Shown here in pieces: positions 9,090 to 19,521 of a DNA stretch of 64,000 nucleotides. Source of the stretch: Vibrio stylophorae. GTDB taxonomy: Bacteria > Pseudomonadota > Gammaproteobacteria > Enterobacterales > Vibrionaceae. The stretch spans positions 310,001-374,000 of the forward strand of contig NZ_CAKLDI010000002.1 of assembly GCF_921293875.1 (NCBI RefSeq), written 5' to 3'. The position numbers were made by a program, and so were the translations under genes. A model generated the notes under the pieces. That model made no database searches, was not told where the DNA came from, and saw only the letters and a list, made by a program, of their open reading frames with translations. Numbering within the stretch: position 1 is the stretch's first letter; each line of letters opens with the position of its first letter.

Positions 9090-9376
9090 CCTAACCTCTT
9101 ATAAATATTATGAATTTAATTGAGCGCGCGATTGTATAGAAGCATCATTCCTCAGGCGAGTCTTTTACATTCATTCTTGATTCATCTGCCCAAGTTATCG
9201 TCATTCTTTAACCTTATTGATCAATTAAATCAATTTACATAACAGTATTTTATAAATGGCGCTGTGTTTTATTTCTTATAATGCAAACAAATAGACTGCT
9301 GATGCAGCCAACATCCCATCGAACGCGCAGAGTTTGCCTATAGTTGAAAGGTCCTCAAACAAAAGAAGTGGCCATT

Positions 9377-9796
9377 ATGTATCTTACAAGACTCATCTAT
9401 GTCAGCACCTTATCAGCCGAATGTGACCAGCAAGCGCTTGATGAAATCCTACAAATTTCACGAGTGAATAATCAAAAAAACCATCTCACAGGACTGCTTA
9501 GCCACAACAATCGTTATTTTTTACAATGCATTGAAGGTGCCCGCGCCAAGGTCAATGAAGCTTATAACCGTATTTTGAGCGATCCGCGTCATAGCCGTGT
9601 CGTTATTTTGCAGTATCAAGAAATTACTGAGCGCGAGTTTGGTGATTGGTCCATGGGCGAGATCCCACAATGCTATTTAACCGCACTTTTGAACCTGCAG
9701 TTTTCTGGATCAAGCGAATTTTTACCCTATGATCTTACCGGTGAAAGCGCCTATCGCATGCTACGACAGCTAAAGCAAAAATTACCTTCTGAATAG
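9377..9796 (+). CDS. BLUF-domain blue-light photoreceptor, single-domain
   Basis: 139 aa from the ATG at 9377, preceded by AAGAAGTGG; an in-frame TTG at 9344 is possible. Residues 1-95 are a BLUF domain that binds FAD. The flavin hydrogen-bond network is intact: Tyr8 (RLIYVST), Asn31/Asn32, Thr38-Gly-Leu, Gln50 (YFLQCIEG), and the FGDWSMG segment with its Trp/Met pair. There is no output domain, only a short C-terminal extension, so it must signal through a partner, as short BLUF proteins do. No GGDEF or EAL gene is adjacent, and the partner is not obvious from the neighbourhood. Confidence 0.92.
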   Translation: MYLTRLIYVSTLSAECDQQALDEILQISRVNNQKNHLTGLLSHNNRYFLQCIEGARAKVNEAYNRILSDPRHSRVVILQYQEITEREFGDWSMGEIPQCYLTALLNLQFSGSSEFLPYDLTGESAYRMLRQLKQKLPSE

Positions 9797-9851
9797 CCAA
9801 CAATAATCAGGCTGCGCAAATTTAGTCCATTCACAGTGTGACTCATTGGTG

Positions 9852-9906
9852 CAGCTTGCCTTCTATATCGATGATGACATAGTCTGGCTATATAGAAGGC
9901 AAGCTG
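9852..9906. repeat. Perfect 17-bp inverted repeat with 21-bp loop
   Basis: Left arm CAGCTTGCCTTCTATAT (9852-9868) is the exact reverse complement of the right arm at 9890-9906. There is no T run on either side, so it is not a standard terminator. It lies between the BLUF gene and the YeeZ-like gene, 55 bp before the latter's start. Confidence 0.85.
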
Positions 9907-9961
9907 AACGATGGCGCGCTGATTACTCGCGAATACAAGATGCAAAAGAGGAGTCCAGAAA

Positions 9962-10849
9962 ATGGCAGATCAAATGCGCGTATTGATCATTGGTGCTGGC
10001 TGGCTCGGTCTTCCTCTTGCGATGCACTTACAAACGCAAGGTCATTGGGTCATGGCCACGCGGCGCTCTGAAAAAAAGATCCTCGATGAAAATCTTCATG
10101 GCCATGTGCCCTTGGTTCACTTGGACTTAGCCAAGGATAATGCTGAATCGCACTTACATCAGCTTTTAAAGCAGCATCAGGTGAGCCATGTGGTGGGCTG
10201 CTTTCCGCCAGGACTTCGACAATCAACTAAAAATGTCGCACCGAAATCGACTTACGCCAAGCAGTGGCAACGCATCGTTAATGCTTGCCATGACTTGCCA
10301 TTGCAAAAGATCGTGATGGTCAGCTCAACCTCAGTTTATCCCGAGCGCGCACAAGCCATGCGAGAGGAGGATGCCAGCCTGACTTTAGCGATGGCGCAGG
10401 ATAATTTTTCCGATCGCGCGCGCGCCATGTTGCAAGCAGAACAAACCGTGATCGACAGTCAACACGTCTATGCCATCGTTCGATGTAGCGGCTTGATTGG
10501 TCCGCATCGTCACCCAGCTCGCTTTGCGGCGCGAATGGCTCAAGTCAGTGACGCAGCGCCAGCCAATATGCTGCATCAAACCGATGCCATTGCCATTCTT
10601 ACTTTGATGCTCAGCCAAGCTGATTCCATGGTGGTCAATGCCACCAGCCCTGAAACTGTTTCAAAGGCGCGTTTTTATCAGCAAGCGATCACACTGAGCG
10701 GCCAATCAATGGCACTGCCTGAAATCAACCAACAGCCCGATAAACGCATTCTTGCCACGCGCATTTGCCAATTGGGCTACCAGTTTCGTTATCCAAACAC
10801 GCTGGATGCACTGGCTGCCATTGAGCCTGAACACAAGGTGCAACAATAA
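9962..10849 (+). CDS. NAD(P)-binding SDR-type epimerase/dehydratase, YeeZ-like
   Basis: 295 aa; the ATG is preceded by GAGGAG. The Rossmann nucleotide-binding motif is IIGAGWLGLPLA at the N-terminus, followed by the YeeZ-like features MVSSTSVYP, IVRCSGLIGPHRHPARF and the C-terminal RICQLGYQFRYPNTL. It matches E. coli YeeZ in layout and length, with extra residues mid-protein. The substrate is unknown. It is cytoplasmic, appears monocistronic, and has a striking inverted repeat in its leader. Confidence 0.82.
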   Translation: MADQMRVLIIGAGWLGLPLAMHLQTQGHWVMATRRSEKKILDENLHGHVPLVHLDLAKDNAESHLHQLLKQHQVSHVVGCFPPGLRQSTKNVAPKSTYAKQWQRIVNACHDLPLQKIVMVSSTSVYPERAQAMREEDASLTLAMAQDNFSDRARAMLQAEQTVIDSQHVYAIVRCSGLIGPHRHPARFAARMAQVSDAAPANMLHQTDAIAILTLMLSQADSMVVNATSPETVSKARFYQQAITLSGQSMALPEINQQPDKRILATRICQLGYQFRYPNTLDALAAIEPEHKVQQ

Positions 10850-11047
10850 CCACACTTGCAAAATCAAGTTGCGTTAAGACGCGTAGCATACACATAAATT
10901 TTACCGCATATATGCATGTCCAAAAGGCACATCATAGAAGGGAGAAAACTTAGCGTGGGCGCACATTCTTAACCTGAAGTATTCGATTTTTAACATACTG
11001 CAACGCAATATCTATGACCATGGATCAACCGATATAAGGAAAATAGA

Positions 11048-11266
11048 GTGCTTCTACTCATCACCTCAATCATAGCTGTAACCTTGATCGCCGTGATGGT
11101 TGCTTTTGCTTTTAGTATTGAACGAACGCCAATTCAGGGCGTTTGCCGACAGGTGCAAGTGTTAAAAAACGACCACCGCTGTCAGTGCAAATCCCCCTGC
11201 CCAACGCATCGTTTAAGTATTGTGCCACAACAAAGGCACACTTCTGTGTTACGTGTGGTTCGCTAG
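11048..11266 (+). CDS. Small membrane protein resembling NqrM (DUF539)
   Basis: 72 aa, GTG start with AAGGA seven bases upstream. One N-terminal membrane helix (residues 1-23) is followed by PIQGVC, DHRCQCKSPC. NqrM, the maturation factor of Na+-translocating NADH:quinone reductase, has the same layout: a helix, then a G-x-C and a D-x-x-C-x-C-x-x-P-C cluster. The four-cysteine pattern is seen directly, and the family link is by resemblance. No nqr genes are in the window, so this would be an orphan or paralogue. The tail after the cysteines is longer than usual. Confidence 0.5.
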   Translation: MLLLITSIIAVTLIAVMVAFAFSIERTPIQGVCRQVQVLKNDHRCQCKSPCPTHRLSIVPQQRHTSVLRVVR

Positions 11267-11316
11267 CGCCAACGTTCACAATCAAAAATGTTCCAATTGA
11301 TTGCATGAATCAAATC

Positions 11317-11343
11317 AAAAAGCCCAGCAAATGCTGGGCTTTT
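11317..11343. terminator. Bidirectional terminator
   Basis: AAAGCCCAGCA / TGCTGGGCTTT stem between the convergent NqrM-like and methyltransferase genes. Confidence 0.8.
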
Positions 11344-11387
11344 ACCATTGATAGCAACCTTCATGACAAGGGACTAAAACCTTTGCC

Positions 11388-11843
11388 CTAAATCCAACGC
11401 CGTACCCGTTGGCAATAATCGAGATAAGGCTGTTGAAAACGTGAAGCCAGCAGTCGCTCTTCTGGTTTGATTTGAAAATAAGTGAGATAAACAACAAAAA
11501 AGACCACCACCAGCGCCGCCCATACACTTGGCCAGCCCAGCGTCATCGCTAGTAAGCTAATCGCCATGGCAAGATACATGGGATTGCGACTAAATCGGTA
11601 AATACCTGATTGCACCAACGCATTCACTTGCTCAAATTGGTAAGGATGAACCGTGGTTTTTTGCTGATAAAAGCAATAAAAAGCATTCAGCACAATGGCC
11701 ATTGCTAGGCCGATACCAGTGCATAACCCCATCCACTGCCATAAATATTGAGGCAATGCCTGATCGGATGCCCCATAAATTGCGACCGCGCACAGCGCAA
11801 CAAGTAATAAAGGGGGGACTTTTAATTCTAATGCTCGCAACAT
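11388..11843 (-). CDS. Isoprenylcysteine/phospholipid methyltransferase-family membrane protein
   Basis: 151 aa with four predicted transmembrane helices. The C-terminal signature SGIYRFSRNPMYLAMAI, later PEERLL, then YLDYCQRVRRWI, is the SAM-binding region of the ICMT/PEMT superfamily (also called the isoprenylcysteine carboxyl methyltransferase family). In bacteria the substrates are mostly unknown, and lipid or small-molecule methylation is usual. It stands alone and its terminator is shared with the convergent gene. Confidence 0.85.
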   Translation of the reverse strand: MLRALELKVPPLLLVALCAVAIYGASDQALPQYLWQWMGLCTGIGLAMAIVLNAFYCFYQQKTTVHPYQFEQVNALVQSGIYRFSRNPMYLAMAISLLAMTLGWPSVWAALVVVFFVVYLTYFQIKPEERLLASRFQQPYLDYCQRVRRWI

Positions 11844-11960
11844 AACGTTCCCTGTTTGTGTGATGGATTTAATTCGATTCGGTGTCTTCGATGTTCTTGT
11901 TTCATCAATTGTTCATTCGATTCTTTCACATTGCAGCAACACCGCCCTAAGCGCAAGCAT

Positions 11961-11990
11961 AAAAAAACCACTGCCAGCAGTGGTTTTTTT
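11961..11990 (-). terminator. Terminator after the 95-aa gene
   Basis: AAACCACTGC / GCAGTGGTTT stem with seven A/T residues on each side, 20 bp beyond the minus-strand stop at 12011. Confidence 0.8.
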
Positions 11991-12010
11991 CGCCAATAAT
12001 TGGCCAAGGC

Positions 12011-12298
12011 TTAGTGAAACAGCTTTTTACGAATGGCTTTATAGCTCTCAATCACAAACGTTGCCGCGCCGCCTTCGACTGTGGCGTTGGTGTAATCACC
12101 GACAGGCGTAATAAAACCCATTTTAAATTTCTGATTGGCATCCTCAGCACTCGGTGCGTCAATCACATCACCAACCACCTCAAAGCCTGCAGAGATAAGC
12201 TGTTCTTTTTCTTCGATAAAACTCTCAGATCTCATATCTAGATAGGTCGTTGTTTTTGAGCCGTCGATCTCTTGTTGAAAAAACTGAAATTTAGCCAT
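12011..12298 (-). CDS. Conserved-type hypothetical protein, 95 aa
   Basis: I cannot assign a family. The protein is acidic, cytoplasmic and without membrane segments (MAKFQFFQQEIDGSKTTTYLDMRSE, then AGFEVVGDVIDAPSAEDANQKF). The presence of a strong terminator, a GAGGG-like site before the ATG and typical local codon use support it as a real gene. No operon partner. Confidence 0.7.
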   Translation of the reverse strand: MAKFQFFQQEIDGSKTTTYLDMRSESFIEEKEQLISAGFEVVGDVIDAPSAEDANQKFKMGFITPVGDYTNATVEGGAATFVIESYKAIRKKLFH

Positions 12299-12438
12299 GC
12301 GCCCTCCCCTCGCGATATGTAAATCGGCTTTACTTGTTAATGACTTAGTTTTTATACTGAAAATCTCAGTAGAGCTGATGTTACTAAAGGCACGCGCTCA
12401 TTTTTGCGCAGGTAATCGCAACTTTATCCAACCTTTTG

Positions 12439-13137
12439 TTAGCTTTCAGCTTCAATTTCAGAGAGGTAGGCTTGTAAACCGGCATCATCAATGATTTCAA
12501 GCCCTTGCTCTGTTTTCATCACCCAGCCCTCTTCAATCAGGGATTTCACAGCGCGGCGATACACGCGGCTTGACGTGCCAAAGCGCTCTGCTTCTTGTTC
12601 TGCCTTATCAAAACCGCCTAAAACGAAAGGCATTTGTGCTTGATGCTGGCGCAACCACAGATCTTGCGCGATGTTATAGCGAATCGAATGAAGCAGCCGC
12701 TGCGTTGAAATCGCCAGTGAGTCTTGATAATCAAACGCTAAGCCGCCGCTAAAAAAGATCAAAAACTGCGGATTGACCTCAAGCCATTTTTCCAGCGCAT
12801 GAAAAGAGATAAAGTCCACGGTCAGCGGATCTTCCGCAACCACCCACCACTGACAAGGCTCATGGGTAAAAAATTCAATCTCGCCAAAGATTTGATCATC
12901 GCACTGCACTTCACCAAGCTGAAACCGCCGACCATTATTGGCTGTGGTACTCATTGAGACACGCCCCACCGAGACAATGAGCAATTGCTCAACCGTTTGC
13001 CCCTGCTCAAGCAAAATTTCTCCCGCAATACAGTCATGGGAATGATGCACTAAGCTTTTAAGCTGCTGCTCAAATTGCAATTGAAGCTCAGCCATTTTTT
13101 GGCCAAAACGAAGATGAGGATAGGGTTTGATTTGCAT
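12439..13137 (-). CDS. Crp/Fnr-family transcriptional regulator
   Basis: 232 aa. Residues about 25-140 form a cyclic-nucleotide-binding beta-barrel (GEILLEQGQTVEQLLIVSVGRVSM, GEIEFFTHEPCQWWVVAEDP). The C-terminal helix-turn-helix covers EAERFGTSSRVYRRAVKSLIEEGWV. Fnr-type iron-sulphur cysteines are absent, and the canonical CRP cAMP contacts (GExSxxRxAT) are not conserved, so the ligand is unknown. It is separated by a terminator from the phosphorylase gene upstream. Confidence 0.85.
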   Translation of the reverse strand: MQIKPYPHLRFGQKMAELQLQFEQQLKSLVHHSHDCIAGEILLEQGQTVEQLLIVSVGRVSMSTTANNGRRFQLGEVQCDDQIFGEIEFFTHEPCQWWVVAEDPLTVDFISFHALEKWLEVNPQFLIFFSGGLAFDYQDSLAISTQRLLHSIRYNIAQDLWLRQHQAQMPFVLGGFDKAEQEAERFGTSSRVYRRAVKSLIEEGWVMKTEQGLEIIDDAGLQAYLSEIEAES

Positions 13138-13261
13138 AGTTCAATATACGCGAGCGGTCACCATGTTTGATTGATCCTCTCACCGCAACCTGCCCGACGC
13201 AATCCCATAAACCCATACACAAGGGTGCTGAGTTCACATTTTTTAAGATTGCGGCACATAA

Positions 13262-13291
13262 AAAGCCCAGCAATCGCTGGGCTTTCTCTTT
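13262..13291 (-). terminator. Terminator of the pnuC-phosphorylase operon
   Basis: AAAGCCCAGC-AATC-GCTGGGCTTT; on the minus strand it is followed by TTTTTATG, about 100 bp after the phosphorylase stop. Confidence 0.75.
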
Positions 13292-13387
13292 TTAAGGTTT
13301 ATCTAGGTTTATCAAAGCGTATCAAGCTAACTTTAAGTTGATAACCCTACTTTATCCCTTATCACATGACTTCAGTTATGAGGAAGG

Positions 13388-14122
13388 TTAATGCGTGGCC
13401 GTAAGCGCTATTAGTGCAGCACGTCCCGCTTGTTTTTCCGCATTCATCAATAACGTATCTGCATCCACGTATTGACTCACTCCCTCTTGAACATCCGCTT
13501 GATAAAGCACCACGTTATTTAAAATAGCGCCCATTTTTAAGCCGCGTAAACGCCCAACGGTCAGCAGCGCTGCAGTTTCCATATCTGCTGCAAGCACCCC
13601 TTTTTGATGCCAGAACTCACAGAGTTGATCTTCTTGGTCGGTATAAAAACTATCGTGTGAGCGCACAATGCCGCAATGATAGCTTTGCTCAATCTGCTGA
13701 CAAGCCTTTGCAAGCGCCAGCTGCAGCGATGGATCGGCTGATGCTGGATAAGCTGCATCAACATAGGCTTTTGAACCACCATCATCACGCACCGCAGCTT
13801 CAACGACCACCAACTCACCTAAATTGATATTTGGCTGCAAAGCACCAGCAGAGCCAACGCGTATGATTTTTTCAACGCCGCATTGACGCAGTTCTTCCAG
13901 TGCAATCAGTGCCGATGGCGCGCCAATCCCCGTACTACAAATGACCACAGGCTGTCCGGCGAAAGTACCTCGCATGATGCGGTACTCTCGGTTTTCTGCA
14001 ATCAATTTAGGTTGTTCTAGCAGTACGGCCAGGCGATTCACTCGGTTAGGCTCACCGCAGACAATGGCAAGCGCTGGAATATCATCAGGCGTCACCGCTA
14101 GGTGTGGCATCATTGTTAACAT
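13388..14122 (-). CDS. Nucleoside phosphorylase (uridine phosphorylase/PNP family)
   Basis: 244 aa. Family motifs: the N-terminal phosphate-binding CGEPNRVNRLA, STGIGAPSALIALEEL, IRVGSAGALQ, and the ribose-binding DMETAAL. It cleaves a nucleoside with phosphate to give base and ribose-1-phosphate. The start overlaps the end of pnuC by 7 nt, so the two are translationally coupled. With a PnuC vitamin B3 importer the natural inference is phosphorolysis of nicotinamide riboside or a similar imported nucleoside. The sequence is nearer to uridine phosphorylase than to DeoD, and specificity is not proven. Confidence 0.88.
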   Translation of the reverse strand: MLTMMPHLAVTPDDIPALAIVCGEPNRVNRLAVLLEQPKLIAENREYRIMRGTFAGQPVVICSTGIGAPSALIALEELRQCGVEKIIRVGSAGALQPNINLGELVVVEAAVRDDGGSKAYVDAAYPASADPSLQLALAKACQQIEQSYHCGIVRSHDSFYTDQEDQLCEFWHQKGVLAADMETAALLTVGRLRGLKMGAILNNVVLYQADVQEGVSQYVDADTLLMNAEKQAGRAALIALTATH

Positions 14123-14835
14123 GAAGCCTCCTTATTACGTTTAGCCGTGATCATCCACTCACGAGCGCCGTTAGCTGCAATCACCAAAAGGATGGCGTAT
14201 TCGATAGACAAGGCGTAAACGCCCTGCGCCGCGTAAATACCCACACTAATCACATTGATTACCACCCAAAGCACCCAGTTTTCTACATATTTGCGGGTCA
14301 TCAGAATTTGCGCAACCACGGACAGTACTGTCATGCATGAATCCCAGAATGGGAAGGCATCAGGTGCCAATTGCGGCGCTGGAATTTGGCTGCCAAAGAG
14401 GTTCAAAAAGTCCACCACAATCGTGGCAAGCATCAAGAAGAATGGGTCGATATAAGCCGTCATCAAAGCGATACCCAAAGCGCTCAAAATCACAGTAATA
14501 AGTAGCTTATCTTTGCTCATCCAACGCACTTGCAGGGTATCACCCTCATCATTGGTTGGTCTTGTCCATGCATACCAGCCGTAAACGTTGGCACAAAAGA
14601 AAAACAGCTGAAGCAACAACAAACCGTAGAGTTGGATTTGGAAAAAGATCACCGCAAAGAGCGATACGTTAATCAAGCCAAAGAGGTAGTTGATGGTTTT
14701 TTCTTGGCTTGCAAACCAAATACAAAGCAAACCGAAAATAGTCCCGATCGCTTCAATCCATGACATGTCGTAACCGCCGCCAATGGGAATATGAACCATG
14801 GTATTCCCAATATCGAAGAAAGAGACAATGCTCAT
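14116..14835 (-). CDS. pnuC: Nicotinamide riboside (NMN) transporter PnuC
   Basis: 239 aa, seven or eight hydrophobic segments. Strong likeness to enterobacterial PnuC: VHIPIGGGYDMSWIEAIGTI, INYLFGLINVSLFAVIFFQIQLYG, NVYGWYAW, LAPDAFPFWDSC and MTRKYVENW. PnuC imports nicotinamide riboside by facilitated diffusion driven by intracellular trapping. First gene of a two-gene operon with the nucleoside phosphorylase. RBS AAAGGAAAG is well placed. The divergent neighbour is katG. Confidence 0.94.
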   Translation of the reverse strand: MSIVSFFDIGNTMVHIPIGGGYDMSWIEAIGTIFGLLCIWFASQEKTINYLFGLINVSLFAVIFFQIQLYGLLLLQLFFFCANVYGWYAWTRPTNDEGDTLQVRWMSKDKLLITVILSALGIALMTAYIDPFFLMLATIVVDFLNLFGSQIPAPQLAPDAFPFWDSCMTVLSVVAQILMTRKYVENWVLWVVINVISVGIYAAQGVYALSIEYAILLVIAANGAREWMITAKRNKEASC

Positions 14836-17347
<2,512 letters not shown>

Positions 17348-17378
17348 TGGACTGTATAATTTGAAATTACAGAGACTA

Positions 17379-17412
17379 AAAAGCCAAGCATGACGCTTGG
17401 CTTTTTTTTTTT
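17379..17412 (+). terminator. Rho-independent terminator of katG
   Basis: AAAAAGCCAAGC-ATGAC-GCTTGGC followed by a run of T residues. Confidence 0.88.
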
Positions 17413-17432
17413 GATTTTGGTGAGTTTTCTGT
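17379..17432. repeat. Left copy of imperfect direct repeat flanking the accessory block
   Basis: The terminator stem plus TTGATTTTGGTGAGT resembles 26014-26062, which has the same stem and loop and TTGAATTTGGTGGGT. At the right copy this sequence runs into the 3' end of tRNA-Val. Possible attachment-site remnant; the alternative is just a common terminator type in this genome. Confidence 0.45.
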
Positions 17433-17449
17433 CTGAAACACTGTATTTA

Positions 17450-17503
17450 ATAACGCTAAATCTGTGACTAATTTTAGCTGTCGATGACAGCGCCTTGTTA
17501 TGC
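17450..17503 (-). repeat. attC-like site of the DUF4262 cassette
   Basis: On the minus strand it starts GCATAACAAGGCGCTG and ends TTTAGCGTTA, giving R'' (CATAAC) and R' (GCGTTA) core sites. Short (about 54 bp), with weaker internal pairing than the other sites in the array. Confidence 0.55.
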
Positions 17504-17929
17504 GTTTTCTACCGATAATATGGTTTGTTCATTATTAGAATGACGCTGGAAATGACCATGACTATCTGGCCATACACATTGTAATGCCCTGAAACTAGCA
17601 GGATCATAGTATGCACCTGCAGCCCTTAAATACGCTTCCGCGTTTTCATTTGTAACTGAGACAAATTTGACGGGGTAATTTTTCAGGACTTGATCGGATA
17701 AATCGCCATCAGAATATGCTTCACCACCCTCAATTAGTTTAGCGATATCGTTAAGGAGAGCATGCATTAACTTTGTATCTAGCCCTGACATGATAATTTC
17801 AGGATGCTTGAACGTTTCTTCTAAGCCGATAGTGTAAGAAAAGCTTTGAATATCATCTCCACAAACTGACATAACGTGCAGCCCATGTTCCTGAATATCG
17901 TTTTTTATTTTTTCCATCACTTCACGCAT
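17498..17929 (-). CDS. DUF4262-domain protein (integron cassette)
   Basis: 143 aa. The domain signature is FSYTIGLEETFKHPEIIMSGL followed by MHALLNDIA, characteristic of DUF4262, a family of unknown function. Soluble, with no signal peptide. The gene ends inside an attC-like site and begins just downstream of another, so it is the last (leftmost) cassette of a minus-strand array next to katG. TAGGAGATA lies about 11 bp before the ATG. Confidence 0.82.
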   Translation of the reverse strand: MREVMEKIKNDIQEHGLHVMSVCGDDIQSFSYTIGLEETFKHPEIIMSGLDTKLMHALLNDIAKLIEGGEAYSDGDLSDQVLKNYPVKFVSVTNENAEAYLRAAGAYYDPASFRALQCVWPDSHGHFQRHSNNEQTILSVENA

Positions 17930-17950
17930 GGAACAAATATCTCCTAACGT

Positions 17951-17996
17951 ATAACGCTCAATTCAATTGTGAATCACTCTAATTGCCTGTTAGCCC
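17951..17996 (-). repeat. attC site of the isochorismatase cassette
   Basis: Minus strand begins GGCTAACAGGC and ends ATTGAGCGTTAT: R'' CTAAC and R' GCGTTA with a short spacer. It directly follows the isochorismatase stop codon. Confidence 0.65.
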
Positions 17997-18529
17997 TATA
18001 CCCAAAGGTTGCGTGCCTCTACTACTTCGATTTTGACACCGAAGCTCGTAATGTTAGGCAATGTAACATTATGGTGCGCTCGAATTTGAGCCCCAATGGC
18101 GTGTTCCTTATCATGCGTTGTATGAGCATCCGAGACCAAAGTTACGCAGTAGCCTAAACCTGCTGCTCTGCGAATGGTGGTATCAATGCAAAACTCAGAG
18201 GCGTAGCCACACACAATTAAGCTATCCACATTAAGTTCACTCAATACGCGCTGAAGATTGGTATTCAAAAACGAGTCTGGTGTCGTTTTGCGAACGAAAT
18301 AGTCACCTGTTTGTGTTACTAAGCTCGACTGCAATGCCCAACCAGCGCTTTCATATTCAATAACAGATTTAGGTTGCTCATGCTGGATAAAAATAACGGG
18401 GACAGACTTCGCACGCGCCAATTTCGTAACCGCATTAATGTTGTTGAGCACGATTTGAGATTGAAATGGCTAAGGTTCTGGATCAAACAGAATCGACTGA
18501 ACATCAATAACTAATACCGCAGATTTCAT
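17996..18529 (-). pseudogene. Isochorismatase-family hydrolase, interrupted by an amber codon
   Basis: The frame begins MKSAVLVIDVQSILFDPEP at the ATG of 18527-18529, hits TAG at 18470-18472 (codon 20), then continues in the same frame with PFQSQIVLNNINAV for about 157 further codons. The catalytic Asp (VIDVQ) lies before the stop, while the Lys (VRKTTPDSF) and Cys nucleophile (VCGYASEFCIDTT) lie after it. Restarting at the internal GTG near 18451 would give 151 aa lacking the Asp. It is therefore probably inactive unless the stop is suppressed. It is a cassette gene followed by attC. The rest of the frame is undamaged, so the mutation is recent or is a sequencing error. Confidence 0.85.
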
Positions 18530-18546
18530 AAATGCCTCTGATAGGG

Positions 18547-18610
18547 CTAACGTTGCACACAGCTGCCGAGGTGACAGTTGCCGAAGATCGGCTGCTGCGC
18601 GTGGTTATGC
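18547..18610 (-). repeat. attC site of the YcxB-like cassette
   Basis: Minus strand GCATAACCACGCGCAGCAGCCGA pairs imperfectly with the end TCGGCAGCTGTGTGCAACGTTAGCC. The long imperfect palindrome with R'' GCATAAC and R' GTTAGCC makes this the clearest attC hairpin of the array. Confidence 0.85.
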
Positions 18611-19099
18611 ATTTGACTCATACATTTTGAATATACTGTTATACTCTTGCTCACTCGCTGCCGCTGATTTTGGAATATATATTGATAGCCCTTTTTGTAA
18701 GACCAAAAACATACCATTTGCAGCAAGTACAATATTTTCGATCCCTTCCCAGCTCATTTCACCCTTTGATATTGGTCCATCATAAAATATGGATGAAGAA
18801 GTGAATTTTAAAATATTTTGCTTATTAAAACTTGATGCATTTCGCATTAAGTTGTACCACTGAAACTTATCCCAGAAGTGCCAAGCGATTGTTAGCAGCC
18901 CAATAACAGCGAATAGTAAAATGGATTGATGTGGCTTATTTTGATTTATGAAATACACATAAATAGAGATATTGGCAATAAAAATGAGCATCCCTAAATA
19001 AATTGTCCATTTACGCATCTTACTTCGATGTTTTATAAAGTCTTTCCAAAATGAATTTAGATAATCTTCGTTTTGAGACCAAGTTACTTTAATTTCCAT
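18605..19099 (-). CDS. YcxB-like membrane protein (integron cassette)
   Basis: 165 aa from MEIKVTWSQNEDYL; AAAGGAATGT precedes this ATG, while a longer frame from 19168 would be attC sequence. Residues about 38-80 hold two membrane helices. The C-terminal half FTSSSIFYDGPISKGEMSWEGIENIVLAANGMFLVLQKGLSIYIPKSA is the YcxB-type PH-like domain. Function unknown. Its stop codon lies within its attC site, usual for cassettes. Confidence 0.82.
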   Translation of the reverse strand: MEIKVTWSQNEDYLNSFWKDFIKHRSKMRKWTIYLGMLIFIANISIYVYFINQNKPHQSILLFAVIGLLTIAWHFWDKFQWYNLMRNASSFNKQNILKFTSSSIFYDGPISKGEMSWEGIENIVLAANGMFLVLQKGLSIYIPKSAAASEQEYNSIFKMYESNA

Positions 19100-19113
19100 A
19101 CATTCCTTTATGA

Positions 19114-19209
19114 ATAACGCTAAGTTAAGGGTTGGAAAACAGTTGCGCGCTAAAATTGAGCGAAGCAAAACAGCACACTATTTGGCATCCCGCTTGAACT
19201 ACTTGTTAG
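19114..19209 (-). repeat. attC site of ORFless cassette A
   Basis: Minus strand starts CTAACAAGTAGTTCAAG and ends CCCTTAACTTAGCGTTA, about 96 bp, VCR-like. It closely matches the attC of ORFless cassette B at 20440-20535, so the two cassettes are related over their whole length. Confidence 0.85.
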
Positions 19210-19521
19210 AAACCACAGCACTCAAAGATGCCAAAGTAACAGCCCTTCCCTGCGTAAACCACCGCACCAATTGCAGAACTTAACCGCCACCCAACTTTGC
19301 CTGAACGAGCCAATTGCACTTACCAAAATATGAGAGAAGTTGTGCATATTGGCGATGTGAAAAAGCCGACTTGGCGGAAGTGCGGAAAATTGGAAGGCAA
19401 TGCGCGCGCTGAACTTATGTTTGCAGCCCGAGCGCGTGATTAGAAGTGAAACGCGTAATCACCGTTGATTGAATTGGCTGCAAACCGCCCACTGGAAACA
19501 GTAAATCCCACGAAGGTTTTC
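19210..19521 (-). ncRNA. ORFless integron cassette A with structured core
   Basis: About 310 bp between two attC sites, with no credible reading frame on either strand. It is homologous to 20536-20847. Conservation peaks in a core of about 75 bp (19412-19487). There TTTGCAGCC (19420-19428) can pair with GGCTGCAAA (19476-19484), enclosing GTGATTA (19436-19442) and TAATCAC (19456-19462). The strand of any transcript is unknown and is assumed to follow the array. It could be a small RNA, a regulatory cassette or a decayed gene. The nested inverted repeats favour RNA or a protein-binding site. Confidence 0.45.

Noticed and set aside
18470-18472. Amber codon as a site for selenocysteine or pyrrolysine
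   Set aside because: TAG is not a selenocysteine codon, isochorismatases do not use pyrrolysine, and no supporting element is near.
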